A stretch of 64,000 bases of DNA from Candidatus Opimibacter iunctus (lineage in GTDB: Bacteria > Bacteroidota > Bacteroidia > Chitinophagales > Saprospiraceae): NCBI GenBank assembly GCA_016716665.1, contig JADJVH010000002.1:372001-436000 (forward strand). The letters are read 5' to 3'. Of the stretch, positions 53,832 through 61,782 are shown one piece after another. Positions within the stretch are counted from its first letter, which is position 1. Every line of letters begins with the position of its first letter. A model generated the notes under the pieces. That model was given only the letters and a program-made list of their open reading frames with translations, had not been told where the DNA came from and ran no database searches. The translations under genes and the position numbers were made by a program.

Positions 53832-53921
53832 AAGGCCAAAGAGGCTCAAAAGGCCAAAGAGGCTTAAAGCAATATCATTTAACCTTTCGCCCCTTCAGCC
53901 CCTTTCGCCCCTTCAGCCTTT
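53829..53921. repeat. Short direct repeats between the response regulator and cyclase genes
   Basis: AAAGGCCAAAGAGGCT occurs twice (around 53830-53868) and TTTCGCCCCTTCAGCC twice (around 53885-53919); the two units are partly complementary (GGGGC/GCCCC type), so hairpins can form. Confidence 0.6.
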
Positions 53922-53932
53922 TATTATATTTG
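53903..53932 (+). promoter_or_regulatory. Candidate promoter of the cyclase gene
   Basis: TATATTTG (53925-53932) with TTTC (53903-53906) 18 nt upstream. The ATG lies only 9 nt after the -7 box, so the transcript would be leaderless or nearly so. Confidence 0.5.
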
Positions 53933-53941
53933 CAATCCATC

Positions 53942-55339
53942 ATGGAGCAAAAGTTTAAACGCCAACTCGCCGCAATCGTTTTTACGGATATCGTAGGGTA
54001 TACCCACCTCATGCATATCAATGAGAACCACGCCCTTTTACTTCGCTCCAGGCACAGGTCTATCCTTCTTGCCCTGCATGAAAAATATGGAGGCGAGGTT
54101 CTCCAGTTCTTTGGAGATGGCACCCTGAGCATTTTTCACAGCAGTGTCAATGCGGTAGAGTGTGCGGTGGAGATGCAGATCGAATTCAAGAAAGACCCAG
54201 AGGTGCCTGTGCGTATTGGTATCCATGTCGGGGATATCAGTTATGATGGAACGGATGCCTTTGGTGACGGGCTCAATGTAGCTGCCCGGATCGAACCGAT
54301 CTGTGAGCCCGGAGGCGTATTTATCTCAGAGCGCGTATTTGAAGACATCCGCAATCATTCATGGCTGCAGGCAGTACATGTGGGTAATTATCAATTGAAG
54401 AATATCGCAGGGGATACGCCCCTGTTTGGTATATCCAGTAAGGATATGGCGCTGCCGGTGGTGCGCAATCCAAGGATACCTCCGAGCCAGCATGTCAGGC
54501 CACAACCTAACCAGCCAGCCAATGCTTTCCAGTCTCCATATGAGCATGAAGGCAAGTCAAAATCCGTTGCAGCTTTATTGTCCATTCTTCTTGGTTTGTG
54601 GGGTGTACAGCGCTTTTACCTTGGTAAAAGAATCCAGGGTATACTCAATTTTGGCGCATTCTTTTTATCCCTGGCACTCGTGATTGAGGAGCGTTTCCCC
54701 TGGTTCCTGGTGGCCCTGGCTATACTATCTGTGATTGAGGGAGTCCTTTTCTTCGTCATGCCGCAAGGTGAGTTTGACGCCAAGTACAACTCTGGCAGGA
54801 CCACGACTGTGAAGGAGAAAAAGGCCATGAAAGCCGAAGAGAAGAAACGTAATGCAGAACCCGCACAAGCCCGCAAATCGCGTGGCAACCTGATCATCAA
54901 GGACGCTTTTATAGCTTACAAGGCGGGTAATTATGAGATGGCCAGGAAGTATTTTGAAGATGCACTGCAATACGACTACAATGATCCCCGCACCCATTTC
55001 ATGCTGGCCTGTTGCCATTCCATAGGGCATGATGCCAAGCAGGCCTACTTCCATCTGGCCAGTGCAGTGGACTTTGGGTTCCAGGAATTTGAAGAGATCT
55101 ATCACAACGAAGCACTCACATGGCTGAGGGCTCTCCCTGATTTCGATGCTTTTGTTGCCAATGGCTACCGCCAGGTCGCCTATCTCAATACGCCAAAGCC
55201 GGACCTCCTGGAGTCCAAGAGCTACTATGATGCTACTGTCCTGGACCGGATCGCCGATCTCGGTGAGCTCCTGGAGCGGGGTGTCATCAGCCGCGAGGAT
55301 TTCGAGTCCCAGAAGAAGGGATTGTTGGGGCATGGGTGA
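53942..55339 (+). CDS. Class III adenylate/guanylate cyclase with TM2, TPR-like and SHOCT-like domains
   Basis: 465 residues from ATG 53942. Residues about 8-170 are a cyclase homology domain with both metal Asp (FTDIVGYT, FFGDGTLSIF) and the transition-state Asn/Arg (DGLNVAARIE); the adenine-selecting Lys position is Gln (VLQFF), so base preference is uncertain. A Pro/Gln linker follows. Residues about 205-275 are a TM2 domain with two helices (LLSILLGLWGVQRFYLG, then LVALAILSVIEGVLFF). A Lys/Glu-rich coil leads to a TPR-like unit (AYKAGNYEMARKYFEDALQY), and the end is SHOCT-like (IADLGELLERGVISREDFES). Unusual: the cyclase domain is N-terminal and cytoplasmic, ahead of the membrane part. 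Likely a membrane-tethered cNMP producer. Confidence 0.85.
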   Translation: MEQKFKRQLAAIVFTDIVGYTHLMHINENHALLLRSRHRSILLALHEKYGGEVLQFFGDGTLSIFHSSVNAVECAVEMQIEFKKDPEVPVRIGIHVGDISYDGTDAFGDGLNVAARIEPICEPGGVFISERVFEDIRNHSWLQAVHVGNYQLKNIAGDTPLFGISSKDMALPVVRNPRIPPSQHVRPQPNQPANAFQSPYEHEGKSKSVAALLSILLGLWGVQRFYLGKRIQGILNFGAFFLSLALVIEERFPWFLVALAILSVIEGVLFFVMPQGEFDAKYNSGRTTTVKEKKAMKAEEKKRNAEPAQARKSRGNLIIKDAFIAYKAGNYEMARKYFEDALQYDYNDPRTHFMLACCHSIGHDAKQAYFHLASAVDFGFQEFEEIYHNEALTWLRALPDFDAFVANGYRQVAYLNTPKPDLLESKSYYDATVLDRIADLGELLERGVISREDFESQKKGLLGHG

Positions 55340-55340
55340 A

Positions 55341-55395
55341 TTACCCCCTGGCCCCCAATTTCGCATTTTGCCCCCTGGCCCCCTAAAGGGGGTAA
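55341..55395 (+). terminator. C/G-tract inverted repeats after the cyclase gene
   Basis: TTACCCCCT (55341-55349) pairs with AGGGGGTAA (55387-55395); the inner CCCCCT/AGGGGG at 55378-55392 can pair instead. No good T-run follows, so termination is only a guess. Confidence 0.4.
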
Positions 55396-55487
55396 GAAGT
55401 TACAATTAGCCCTCTGGCTTCCTAAAAGCTACCGTTACAAACAAATCGGAATGGGCCTGCTTTTAAATTTCCGTAGGAAATAAAAAC

Positions 55488-55623
55488 GCCGCTGGATGGA
55501 GTTCTCTCCGCCAGCAGTATGATTCTTATTCAAAATTCCTATCTGGAATTCAAAATTGGTATTCCAATGGTTGGCGGAGAGAACCATTCGACTACGCTCA
55601 TCGCACCGCTCCATCCAACGGCC
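55488..55623. repeat. Long inverted-repeat element, copy B, right arm interrupted
   Basis: Left arm 55488-55515 is the same as copy C; spacer about 52 nt. The right arm (from 55569) is split after GAGAAC by about 25 extra bases (CATTCGACTACGCTCATCGC...) before TCCATCCAACGGC. The flank ATTTCCGTAGGAAAT (55467-55481) precedes the left arm. It occupies most of the 585-bp gap after the cyclase gene; the rest has no gene. Confidence 0.8.
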
Positions 55624-55852
55624 AGTTGGCCAATTTTACTTGAATATTCCTAAAGAGGATTCCATCTGGCGTTTTGTTTTGGATTTATTAATGACTTCAA
55701 CGGAAGAATATCGCGCAGAGACGCAGAGGCGCAGTGAATAATTTCGCAATCTTAGACCTGGACGAAGTAAGTTTTGTCAACGACCATTTTATAGCTATTA
55801 CCTTCGTCTTTCCCTCATTTTCAAGGTATTAACAATAGATTTACACCTATCC

Positions 55853-55883
55853 TTTCTTTTGAATATGAGAAATTGTACCTTTG
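55853..55883 (+). promoter_or_regulatory. Promoter of the CBM48 gene
   Basis: TACCTTTG (55876-55883), a full match to TAnnTTTG, with TTTC (55853-55856) 19 nt upstream. The 5' leader of about 35 nt contains a GGCA/TGCC mini-hairpin (55894-55904). Confidence 0.65.
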
Positions 55884-55924
55884 CGGCCTGAAAGGCAAAA
55901 TGCCTGAAGAAAAATCACAATATC

Positions 55925-56233
55925 ATGAGCTTAAAGAAGCAATTCCTGAAATCAAAGCCAGTATGCAAGGTCACTTTCACAGTTGATCCTTCCCTGGTCG
56001 ACGGCGCCAAAGAAGTAGCAGTCCTCGGAGATTTCAACAACTGGGACCCTACCGAAACCACCATGCGTAAGGTAAAGGATGGTTCTTTCACAAAGACCAT
56101 CGAACTCGAAGTAGGACATGAGTACCAGTTCCGCTACCTTGTAGATGGCACCAAGTGGATCAATGACACCGAAGCTGACAAATACACCCACAGTGGTGTG
56201 GCTGCTGAGGAGAATTGTATCCTTGCTATCTAA
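55925..56233 (+). CDS. Small isoamylase-N/CBM48-like (AMPK glycogen-binding type) protein
   Basis: 102 residues, a single early-set/CBM48 beta-sandwich: VAVLGDFNNWDPTETTMRKV, FTKTIELEVGHEYQFRYLVD, GTKWINDTEADKYTHSG. The Trp of FNNW and of TKW and the Lys/Asn positions match glucan-binding surfaces of this fold. There is no signal peptide, so it acts in the cytoplasm, presumably by binding glycogen-like polymers or as a regulatory subunit. It has its own promoter and terminator. Confidence 0.9.
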   Translation: MSLKKQFLKSKPVCKVTFTVDPSLVDGAKEVAVLGDFNNWDPTETTMRKVKDGSFTKTIELEVGHEYQFRYLVDGTKWINDTEADKYTHSGVAAEENCILAI

Positions 56234-56274
56234 TCCTGTCCTTCAGGACCATTCTAATCCCGTGAAATTATAAC

Positions 56275-56311
56275 AGGCAGATCCCGGACTGACCGGGCTG
56301 CCTTTTATTTT
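56275..56311 (+). terminator. Intrinsic terminator after the CBM48 gene
   Basis: Stem AGGCAG-AT-CCCGG with CCGGG-CTGCCT, loop ACTGA, followed by TTTATTTTG. Confidence 0.85.
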
Positions 56312-56358
56312 GTCAGGAGCGATTATTTTTACATCTTGCTTTATAAATAGCTATCGTC

Positions 56359-57318
56359 ATGAAAAAGATCGGAATCTTATTTGGAAAGGAAAATTCATTT
56401 CCACCTGCCTTTGTGGAGCGTGTCAACAGCAAGGCTGTCAAAGGAGTAGAGGCTGAATTTGTAAAAGTTGAGGAGCTCATCCAGGGCAAACCTTCAGGAT
56501 ATGCAGTCATCATCGACCGTATCAGCCAGGATGTTCCATTCTACAGGGCTTACCTGAAAAATGCAGCATTGACCGGCACAGCCGTGATCAACAATCCTTT
56601 CTGGTGGAGTGCTGATGAGAAGTTTTTCAACAACTGCCTCTCTGAGCATATCAAGGTTCCGGTGCCAAAGACGGTCTTACTTCCTTCTAACCAACGCCCT
56701 GACGATACCTCCGAGCAGTCCTTCCGCAATATGAAGTTCCCGCTCGATTGGGAAGGGATGGTTGAATATCTCGGTGGATTTCCACTCTATATGAAGCCTC
56801 ACTCAGGTGGTGGCTGGAAGAGTGTATATAAAGTCACCAGCTTCGAAGACTTGTTTGCCAAGTTTAATGAGACTGGCCAGTTGGTCATGATGCTGCAGGA
56901 GAACATCGATTTCGATGCGTATTTCCGTTGCTACTACCTCGGAGGTGACCGGGTACGTGTGATGCCATACGAGCCACGCAATCCACATCACCTGCGCTAT
57001 ATAGACAAGCCAGCTATTGATGATCCTAAGTTGATGAAGGAGATCCACAAGCTGGTCCTCAAGATCAATCACGCCCTTGGCTACGAATTCAATACCGTTG
57101 AGTTTGCAGTGCGCGGGGGTATTCCATACGCGATTGACTACTGCAATCCTGCTCCTGATGCTGACCTCAACAGTGTTGGGGAGGAAAACTTTGAGTGGGT
57201 GGTCGAGAATGCAGCAGAAATGGCGATTGAGAAGGCGCTGGCCCATAAAGCCAATAAATCACATGTCAACTGGGGTACCTTTATCCAGGCCTCGGTAGAA
57301 GGCAAAATGCCTAAATAA
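56359..57318 (+). CDS. ATP-grasp domain ligase-like protein (1)
   Basis: 319 residues. An N-terminal Rossmann-like domain (MKKIGILFGKENSFPPAFVE) precedes the ATP-grasp fold: entry NPFWWSADEKFFNNCLSEHI, the nucleotide loop YMKPHSGGGWKSVYKV, hinge VMMLQENID, and metal-binding AIDYCNPAPDAD. It resembles RimK/D-Ala-D-Ala-ligase-type carboxylate-amine ligases but I do not recognise a named family. It lies 50 nt upstream of the amidotransferase gene on the same strand; the two may share an operon. Likely reaction: ATP-dependent joining of a carboxylate to an amine. Confidence 0.75.
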   Translation: MKKIGILFGKENSFPPAFVERVNSKAVKGVEAEFVKVEELIQGKPSGYAVIIDRISQDVPFYRAYLKNAALTGTAVINNPFWWSADEKFFNNCLSEHIKVPVPKTVLLPSNQRPDDTSEQSFRNMKFPLDWEGMVEYLGGFPLYMKPHSGGGWKSVYKVTSFEDLFAKFNETGQLVMMLQENIDFDAYFRCYYLGGDRVRVMPYEPRNPHHLRYIDKPAIDDPKLMKEIHKLVLKINHALGYEFNTVEFAVRGGIPYAIDYCNPAPDADLNSVGEENFEWVVENAAEMAIEKALAHKANKSHVNWGTFIQASVEGKMPK

Positions 57319-57368
57319 GTGATTTCGGATCATTTTTTGATCTGCGTTGTTTAACCTTAAAGACTTCT

Positions 57369-58226
57369 ATGAAGTATCAACATCCTGTGCGTATGGCCAT
57401 CCTCGACATGAACAACAATGTCGAGAACATGGGAATTGCCAGTATCCAGCGCATTGCCGACCGGTTTGCCGTGATCGACTACGAGGTCTTTGATGTCCGT
57501 TATAAGAAAGAGATTCCAGGACTTGACTTTGATATCTACATCTCTTCAGGAGGTCCGGGTGATCCCCTGGATGGTGATGGGATATGGGACAAGGAATATT
57601 TTGACCTGATGGACCGCTTGTGGGAGCACAACCTGCACCATGAGGAGAAGAAATATGTCTTCTTTATTTGTCACTCCTTCCAGATGATCTGCAATCACCT
57701 GAATATTGGCACCATTTCCCTCAGGAGGAAAGAATCCTTTGGGATATTGCCGGTTGACAAGACGGTGGATGGCGAGAGTGACCCATTGCTAATGCATCTC
57801 AACAGCCCTTTTTATGGAGCGGATTTCAGGCGTTATGAGGTGATCTATCCGGATCAAAGCCGCCTGGAGGTATTGAATGCAAGAGTCACTGCCCTCGAAA
57901 ATCCTGACCTGGATATCGATGACAACCGTGCCCTGATGGCCGTTCGTTTTTCAGACACCTGGTTTGGCACCCAGTTCCATCCTGAGGCCCACCCTGATGG
58001 TATGGTGCACTACCTCCGCCGTCCTGAAAAGAAAGAAATGATCCTCGCCAATTTTGGCCTCAATACCTACGAGGAGATGATGCACAATGCGTTGCATCCG
58101 GATCGCCTCGCCCATACCCGTGACCTGATTTTGCCTGGCTTTATCAAGGACGCTATCGAGCACATCCTCGCGTATAGCAAGGATGCTGAGCCTGTGTTTG
58201 GCAGGGCCTCGGCCCCTGCTGTGTAA
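57369..58226 (+). CDS. Class I glutamine amidotransferase-like protein
   Basis: 285 residues with a GATase1 (triad) fold: oxyanion loop SSGGPGDPLDGDG, nucleophile Cys101 in FFICHSFQM, and His204 plus Glu206 in TQFHPEAHPDG, so the catalytic triad is complete. The usual G of GxCxG is replaced by the H in CHSF, as in several stand-alone GATases. A C-terminal helical extension (after the FHPEAHPD region, about 80 residues) is specific to this group. It would release ammonia from glutamine, or act as a gamma-glutamyl peptidase, for the adjacent ligase(s). Partner and product unknown. Confidence 0.8.
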   Translation: MKYQHPVRMAILDMNNNVENMGIASIQRIADRFAVIDYEVFDVRYKKEIPGLDFDIYISSGGPGDPLDGDGIWDKEYFDLMDRLWEHNLHHEEKKYVFFICHSFQMICNHLNIGTISLRRKESFGILPVDKTVDGESDPLLMHLNSPFYGADFRRYEVIYPDQSRLEVLNARVTALENPDLDIDDNRALMAVRFSDTWFGTQFHPEAHPDGMVHYLRRPEKKEMILANFGLNTYEEMMHNALHPDRLAHTRDLILPGFIKDAIEHILAYSKDAEPVFGRASAPAV

Positions 58227-58404
58227 GAAGGTAAGACAGTAAGACAGTAAGAGGTGGAGGGAGTGTGGCAAACCTGCAGCGCCGCCTGTGTTTAGAGGGT
58301 GTGCTACACTTGCCGGGCCGCTCTGTGTAAGACAGTAAGACAGTGAGAAAGTAAGAGGTGTGGGGTGGAGTGTGCGTGTGAATTTCAGCCTTCAAATACA
58401 TACA
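58227..58404. repeat. Octamer tracts after the amidotransferase gene
   Basis: GTAAGACA-type octamers occur at 58227-58254 and 58326-58360. The DNA between them is without a gene. Confidence 0.6.
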
Positions 58405-58429
58405 ATTCAGAATTGGCCTGCTTTTAAAT

Positions 58430-58658
58430 TTCCGCAGGAAAAAAACGGGGAGGGTCTCTCGCCAGCAGATGGATTCCCGGTTTTTGAATCGATTATTTGT
58501 ATACAATTCAGAATTAGCCAAATCGAATTTCCGCAGGAAAAGAGATGGCCGTGGCAGGAGTTTGCTCCTGCCACCATCCAAATCTTAACCAGAATTTCTA
58601 ATTGAGATTCCCCATTTGAATTCACACGGTGGCAGGAGCAAACTCCTGCCACGGCCAT
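58430..58658. repeat. Long inverted-repeat element, copy D, with diverged arms
   Basis: Perfect 31-bp arms (58545-58575, 58628-58658) around a 52-nt spacer. Each arm holds GGCAGGAG-TTTG-CTCCTGCC, itself a hairpin. Before it are two AATTTCCGCAGGAAAA flanks (58430 and 58526) and a partial arm remnant (TCTCTCGCCAGCAG, 58457-58470). Arm sequence differs from copies A-C but aligns at GGCCG, TGG, GGAGTT and CTCC, with both arms changed together. Confidence 0.85.
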
Positions 58659-58748
58659 AGCCCTTCCCGGGCAGGCAATTTGGTATTCAATGGACCCCGT
58701 TTAGGGGATTTAGGCGTAAAAGATTAATATAGCGGTATAATTGTCGAT

Positions 58749-59942
58749 ATGATACCGGAAATACGCCAACGCTACAACGCGCAGTTTACTGAAGAGAAAT
58801 ACCAGGCTTTCTTACAAGACCTGTACGGACAATTTGATCACGTGCCCGGATTCAGGATTGCGGAGACCCCTGTGTTCATTCCCGCAGCGCTGAAGGATAA
58901 GATATTCGAAGCATGTCACCAGATCGCTGAGGTGATCCTGCGCCCGGATTTTAAAGCACTGACGGAGCCTTCTCTGGCGGAATACAACAGGGTGCCTAAT
59001 GAAGATGCGCATACTACCTTCCTGCAGATGGATTTTGGCCTTTGTGAAGGAGCCGATGGTGAGATCACGCCTAAACTGATCGAGGTGCAGGGATTTCCCT
59101 CCCTGTACTTGTATCAGCATTTTGTAGCCGGACTATATCGCAAGCATTTTGAGATCCCGGATACGGTCAATCACCTGTTTAGTGGATTTACACCTGAGAG
59201 CTATGTGCAGTTGCTCAAGGATATTATTGTTGGTGATGAGGACCCAGCGCAAGTGGTGCTCATTGATATCGAACCCTTCAAGCAAAATACACAGATAGAT
59301 TTCCACGCGACCCGCAAAGTACTTGGCATCAAAGTCGCATGCGTGACTGATCTCTATAAGCGGGGCCGTCAATTATTTTATACAGACGATGCAGGAAAAG
59401 AAGTGTTGATCAAGAGGATCTACAACAGAGTCATCTTTGATGAACTGATCGGACGAAAAGACCTTGACCTGAAGTTTGCATTTACAGATGACCTTGATCT
59501 CAAGTGGGTCGGGCATCCCAACTGGTTCTTCAGGATTTCGAAATTTACGATGCCATACATCCGGACTGAATATATGCCGAAGACGTTGTTCCTTGACCAG
59601 GTAACGCACATCCCTGACGATCTTGAAAACTATGTGTTGAAGCCATTGTATTCCTTTTCCGGATCAGGCGTTGTATTCCATGTCAAGCCGGAAGATATCG
59701 CAGCCGTCAAGGATCCATCGCAATATATCCTGCAGGAGAAAGTGAAGTATGTGCCAGTCATCAAGACCTATGACAACGATGCTGTCAAGGTAGAGGTCCG
59801 CATCATGCTGATCTGGCCTGACGGTGCTGACAAGCCTATCATCGTCAACAATCTTGCGCGATTGAGCAAGGGGGAGATGATCGGAGTCAAATTCAATAAG
59901 GATAAAACCTGGGTTGGCGGAAGCGTCGGTTTCTATGAATAA
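58749..59942 (+). CDS. ATP-grasp-type protein (2), circularly permuted/glutathionylspermidine-synthase-like
   Basis: 397 residues without a signal peptide. The N-terminal half has a helical region and the metal/substrate motif KLIEVQGFPSLYLYQHFVAG. Later parts show LIDIEPFKQNTQIDFHATRK, then the nucleotide loop NYVLKPLYSFSGSGVVFHVK, hinge ILQEKVKYVPVI, and acidic/Asn pairs in VKVEVRIMLIWPDGADKP and VNNLARLSKGEMIGVKFNKD. This order suggests the permuted ATP-grasp arrangement of glutathionylspermidine-synthase-like enzymes. No named family is recognised. A peptide/amide ligase is the likely type of enzyme. Confidence 0.65.
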   Translation: MIPEIRQRYNAQFTEEKYQAFLQDLYGQFDHVPGFRIAETPVFIPAALKDKIFEACHQIAEVILRPDFKALTEPSLAEYNRVPNEDAHTTFLQMDFGLCEGADGEITPKLIEVQGFPSLYLYQHFVAGLYRKHFEIPDTVNHLFSGFTPESYVQLLKDIIVGDEDPAQVVLIDIEPFKQNTQIDFHATRKVLGIKVACVTDLYKRGRQLFYTDDAGKEVLIKRIYNRVIFDELIGRKDLDLKFAFTDDLDLKWVGHPNWFFRISKFTMPYIRTEYMPKTLFLDQVTHIPDDLENYVLKPLYSFSGSGVVFHVKPEDIAAVKDPSQYILQEKVKYVPVIKTYDNDAVKVEVRIMLIWPDGADKPIIVNNLARLSKGEMIGVKFNKDKTWVGGSVGFYE

Positions 59943-59977
59943 TTGAAGATTGGTAAATACGCATGTAAGAGCGTATG

Positions 59978-60083
59978 GCCGCTGGATGGAGTTCTCTCCG
60001 CCAGCTGCTAGATTACCAATGAAAATCTCAATAGGAATTCTATTAGGTATTGTGGTGGTTGGCGTAGAACTCCATCCAACGGC
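59978..60083. repeat. Long inverted-repeat element, copy C
   Basis: Left arm 59978-60005 (starts GCCGCTGGATGGAG), 51-nt spacer, right arm 60057-60083 with a 2-bp deletion (GGCGTAGAAC). It lies between two convergent ATP-grasp genes. Confidence 0.85.
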
Positions 60084-60096
60084 ATAGATGATTTTT

Positions 60097-61299
60097 TTAT
60101 TCCTTCAAGGGAACCGTCGTAGAATATTCTTCCTTGATGACCTTGGCATATTTGGCCAGCATCTCATCGATCTTCTTTTCGGTCTTGTGCTGGAAGATAA
60201 AGCCGATGTGATATTTCTTGTGGAGTTTCCACCAGATTTCCGGGTCGGTAAACTTGTCGTAATCTGGCTTTTCATACTTGCTCAGGGTGACGATGATGCC
60301 TGCTTGCAATTCGTCGACCATAGGGAGATGATATTTCTTGCCGGTGAGTACGGAGTGTTCGATATTGGCCCATTCGGTCCACAGGCTGATGCCGCTGGCA
60401 GATTCCACCATATCGGTCAGGTGTGCACCACCGCAGCGTGCTGAGGTCTCGAGGAAGAGAATTTCCTTGCCCCCATCGCGTACGATATATTCCGAATGGC
60501 TGGCGCCGTGGCGCAGGCCAAAGGTGGCGAGGACTTTCATATTGAGGGCGACCAGTTTTTTAGCCAGTGCATCCTTGTTGCTCATCGTCTTGGATTGGAA
60601 TATACCGCCACCATGGGCGACTTCAAACGGAGCATCGAGGTATTGGGAAGACCTGGTAAAGAGCGTCTCATCATTGTAGTTGAGGCTATCCACGTGGCAG
60701 ATGGTGCCGGGCCTGAATTCTTCGAGCAGGTATTCATGCCGGTGGTCGGCGGTCTCTTCGGACCAGTGCCAGAAGGCATCGGCATCGGCGATCTTGCGGA
60801 TATTGAGTGAGCCTGCATCTCTGCGTGGTTTTGCCAGCCATGGGCCTTTGCTCGTCTTGAGGAATTGACGGATCGTATCGTCATTGAACAAGGCCGTAAA
60901 CCCCGGGATCGGAATCCCTGCATCACGGGCTTCGATGCGCATCGATAGCTTATCAAAAAAGTGGCGGGCAGTCGTCTCGCCCATACCCGGGATCTGAAAC
61001 TCTTCGCGCAGCCTTGCGCCTTTCCAGACATCATAGTCATCGAGGGCGATCACGCGATCGATCTTGTGTGACCGGAAGAGATGTGCAGTCCCCGAAATCA
61101 GGAGGTTGATATCCCATTTACGTCCGTCTTTTTCGGGCATAAAGAATATTTCTTCGAGGTCATCGAAGGGCCAGGCTTCATGTTTGTTCTTTTCAGAAGT
61201 GACCAGGAAGACGGTATGGCCGAGGCGCTTGAGCTGGCGCATAAAGGCGCCGCCTTTAAATTCGCAAGAGATGCAGAGGAATACGTAGGTTCTGTCCAT
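60097..61299 (-). CDS. ATP-grasp domain ligase-like protein (3), carbamoyl-phosphate-synthase/carnosine-synthase-like
   Basis: 400 residues. N-terminal Rossmann domain (YVFLCISCEFKGGAFMRQLK), then ATP-grasp: DYDVWKGARLREEFQIPGMG, DKLSMRIEARDAGIPIPGFT, GPWLAKPRRDAGSLNIRKI (nucleotide Lys), EEFRPGTICHVDSLNYND, and the metal site ILFLETSARCGGAHLTDMVE. The metal motif (usually E-x-N-x-R) is E-T-S-A-R, a Ser for Asn change. It resembles dipeptide ligases of the carnosine-synthase/BtrJ-like group and transcribes towards the other two. Product unknown; no N-terminal export signal. Confidence 0.75.
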   Translation of the reverse strand: MDRTYVFLCISCEFKGGAFMRQLKRLGHTVFLVTSEKNKHEAWPFDDLEEIFFMPEKDGRKWDINLLISGTAHLFRSHKIDRVIALDDYDVWKGARLREEFQIPGMGETTARHFFDKLSMRIEARDAGIPIPGFTALFNDDTIRQFLKTSKGPWLAKPRRDAGSLNIRKIADADAFWHWSEETADHRHEYLLEEFRPGTICHVDSLNYNDETLFTRSSQYLDAPFEVAHGGGIFQSKTMSNKDALAKKLVALNMKVLATFGLRHGASHSEYIVRDGGKEILFLETSARCGGAHLTDMVESASGISLWTEWANIEHSVLTGKKYHLPMVDELQAGIIVTLSKYEKPDYDKFTDPEIWWKLHKKYHIGFIFQHKTEKKIDEMLAKYAKVIKEEYSTTVPLKE

Positions 61300-61335
61300 G
61301 CTTAAAAGTAATTAGTTTTCACATAATTGCTGTAA

Positions 61336-61466
61336 GCTTTCAGCAATCAGCTATCAGCCGCCAGTTATCAGCTACCAGCCTCCAGCTACCAGAAGGGCAA
61401 GGGAATGAATTCCCTTGTTACAATATCGGCCGTGCCTACGGCAATTTGTTAGCCCCAGGTGGCGAC
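61336..61466 (-). repeat. Composite multi-hairpin intergenic repeat, copy 4 (inverted)
   Basis: Complement carries the GCC...GGC hairpin (degenerate), TTGCCGTAGGCAC, CGGCCGATATTGTAACA and AAGGGAATTCATTCCCTT (61398-61417), then an AGCTGGT/AGCTGAT heptad tract (61336-61392). Confidence 0.8.
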
Positions 61467-61488
61467 ATTGTGAAATGCCGACTGCCTT

Positions 61489-61718
61489 CCCGCTTTACGG
61501 CTACGCAAGGTGCGGGATCCTTGTGCTGAGCGGAGCCGAAGTATCCGCTGCGCTTCGACTTGCTCCTTTTCTCCTTTGCTCTCCCGCTTTACGGCTGCGC
61601 TGCGTGCGGGATCTCCGCTACGCTGCGACTTGCTCCTTTGCTCCTTTGCTCCCTGGTCCCTTGCTCCCCCGCTTTACGGCTGCGCTGCGTGCGGGATCTC
61701 CGCTACGCTGCGACTTGC
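61489..61718. repeat. Three GC-rich tandem-like units with CTCC spacers
   Basis: CCCGCTTTACGGCT opens units at 61489, 61583 and 61668; units 2 and 3 are identical over about 50 bp and end TACGCTGCGACTTGC. They are separated by TTGCTCCTTTGCTCC-type tracts. The long open frames here are a by-product of the composition. Confidence 0.75.
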
Positions 61719-61782
61719 CTCCTATCCCCTCATTTTTACTAAATTGCGACCCGATTTTGCCAATTAGTACGAAAAAACTCAA

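Noticed and set aside
53829..53921. Riboswitch ahead of the cyclase gene
   Set aside because: The direct repeats lie upstream of the predicted promoter box, so they would not be in the mRNA leader.
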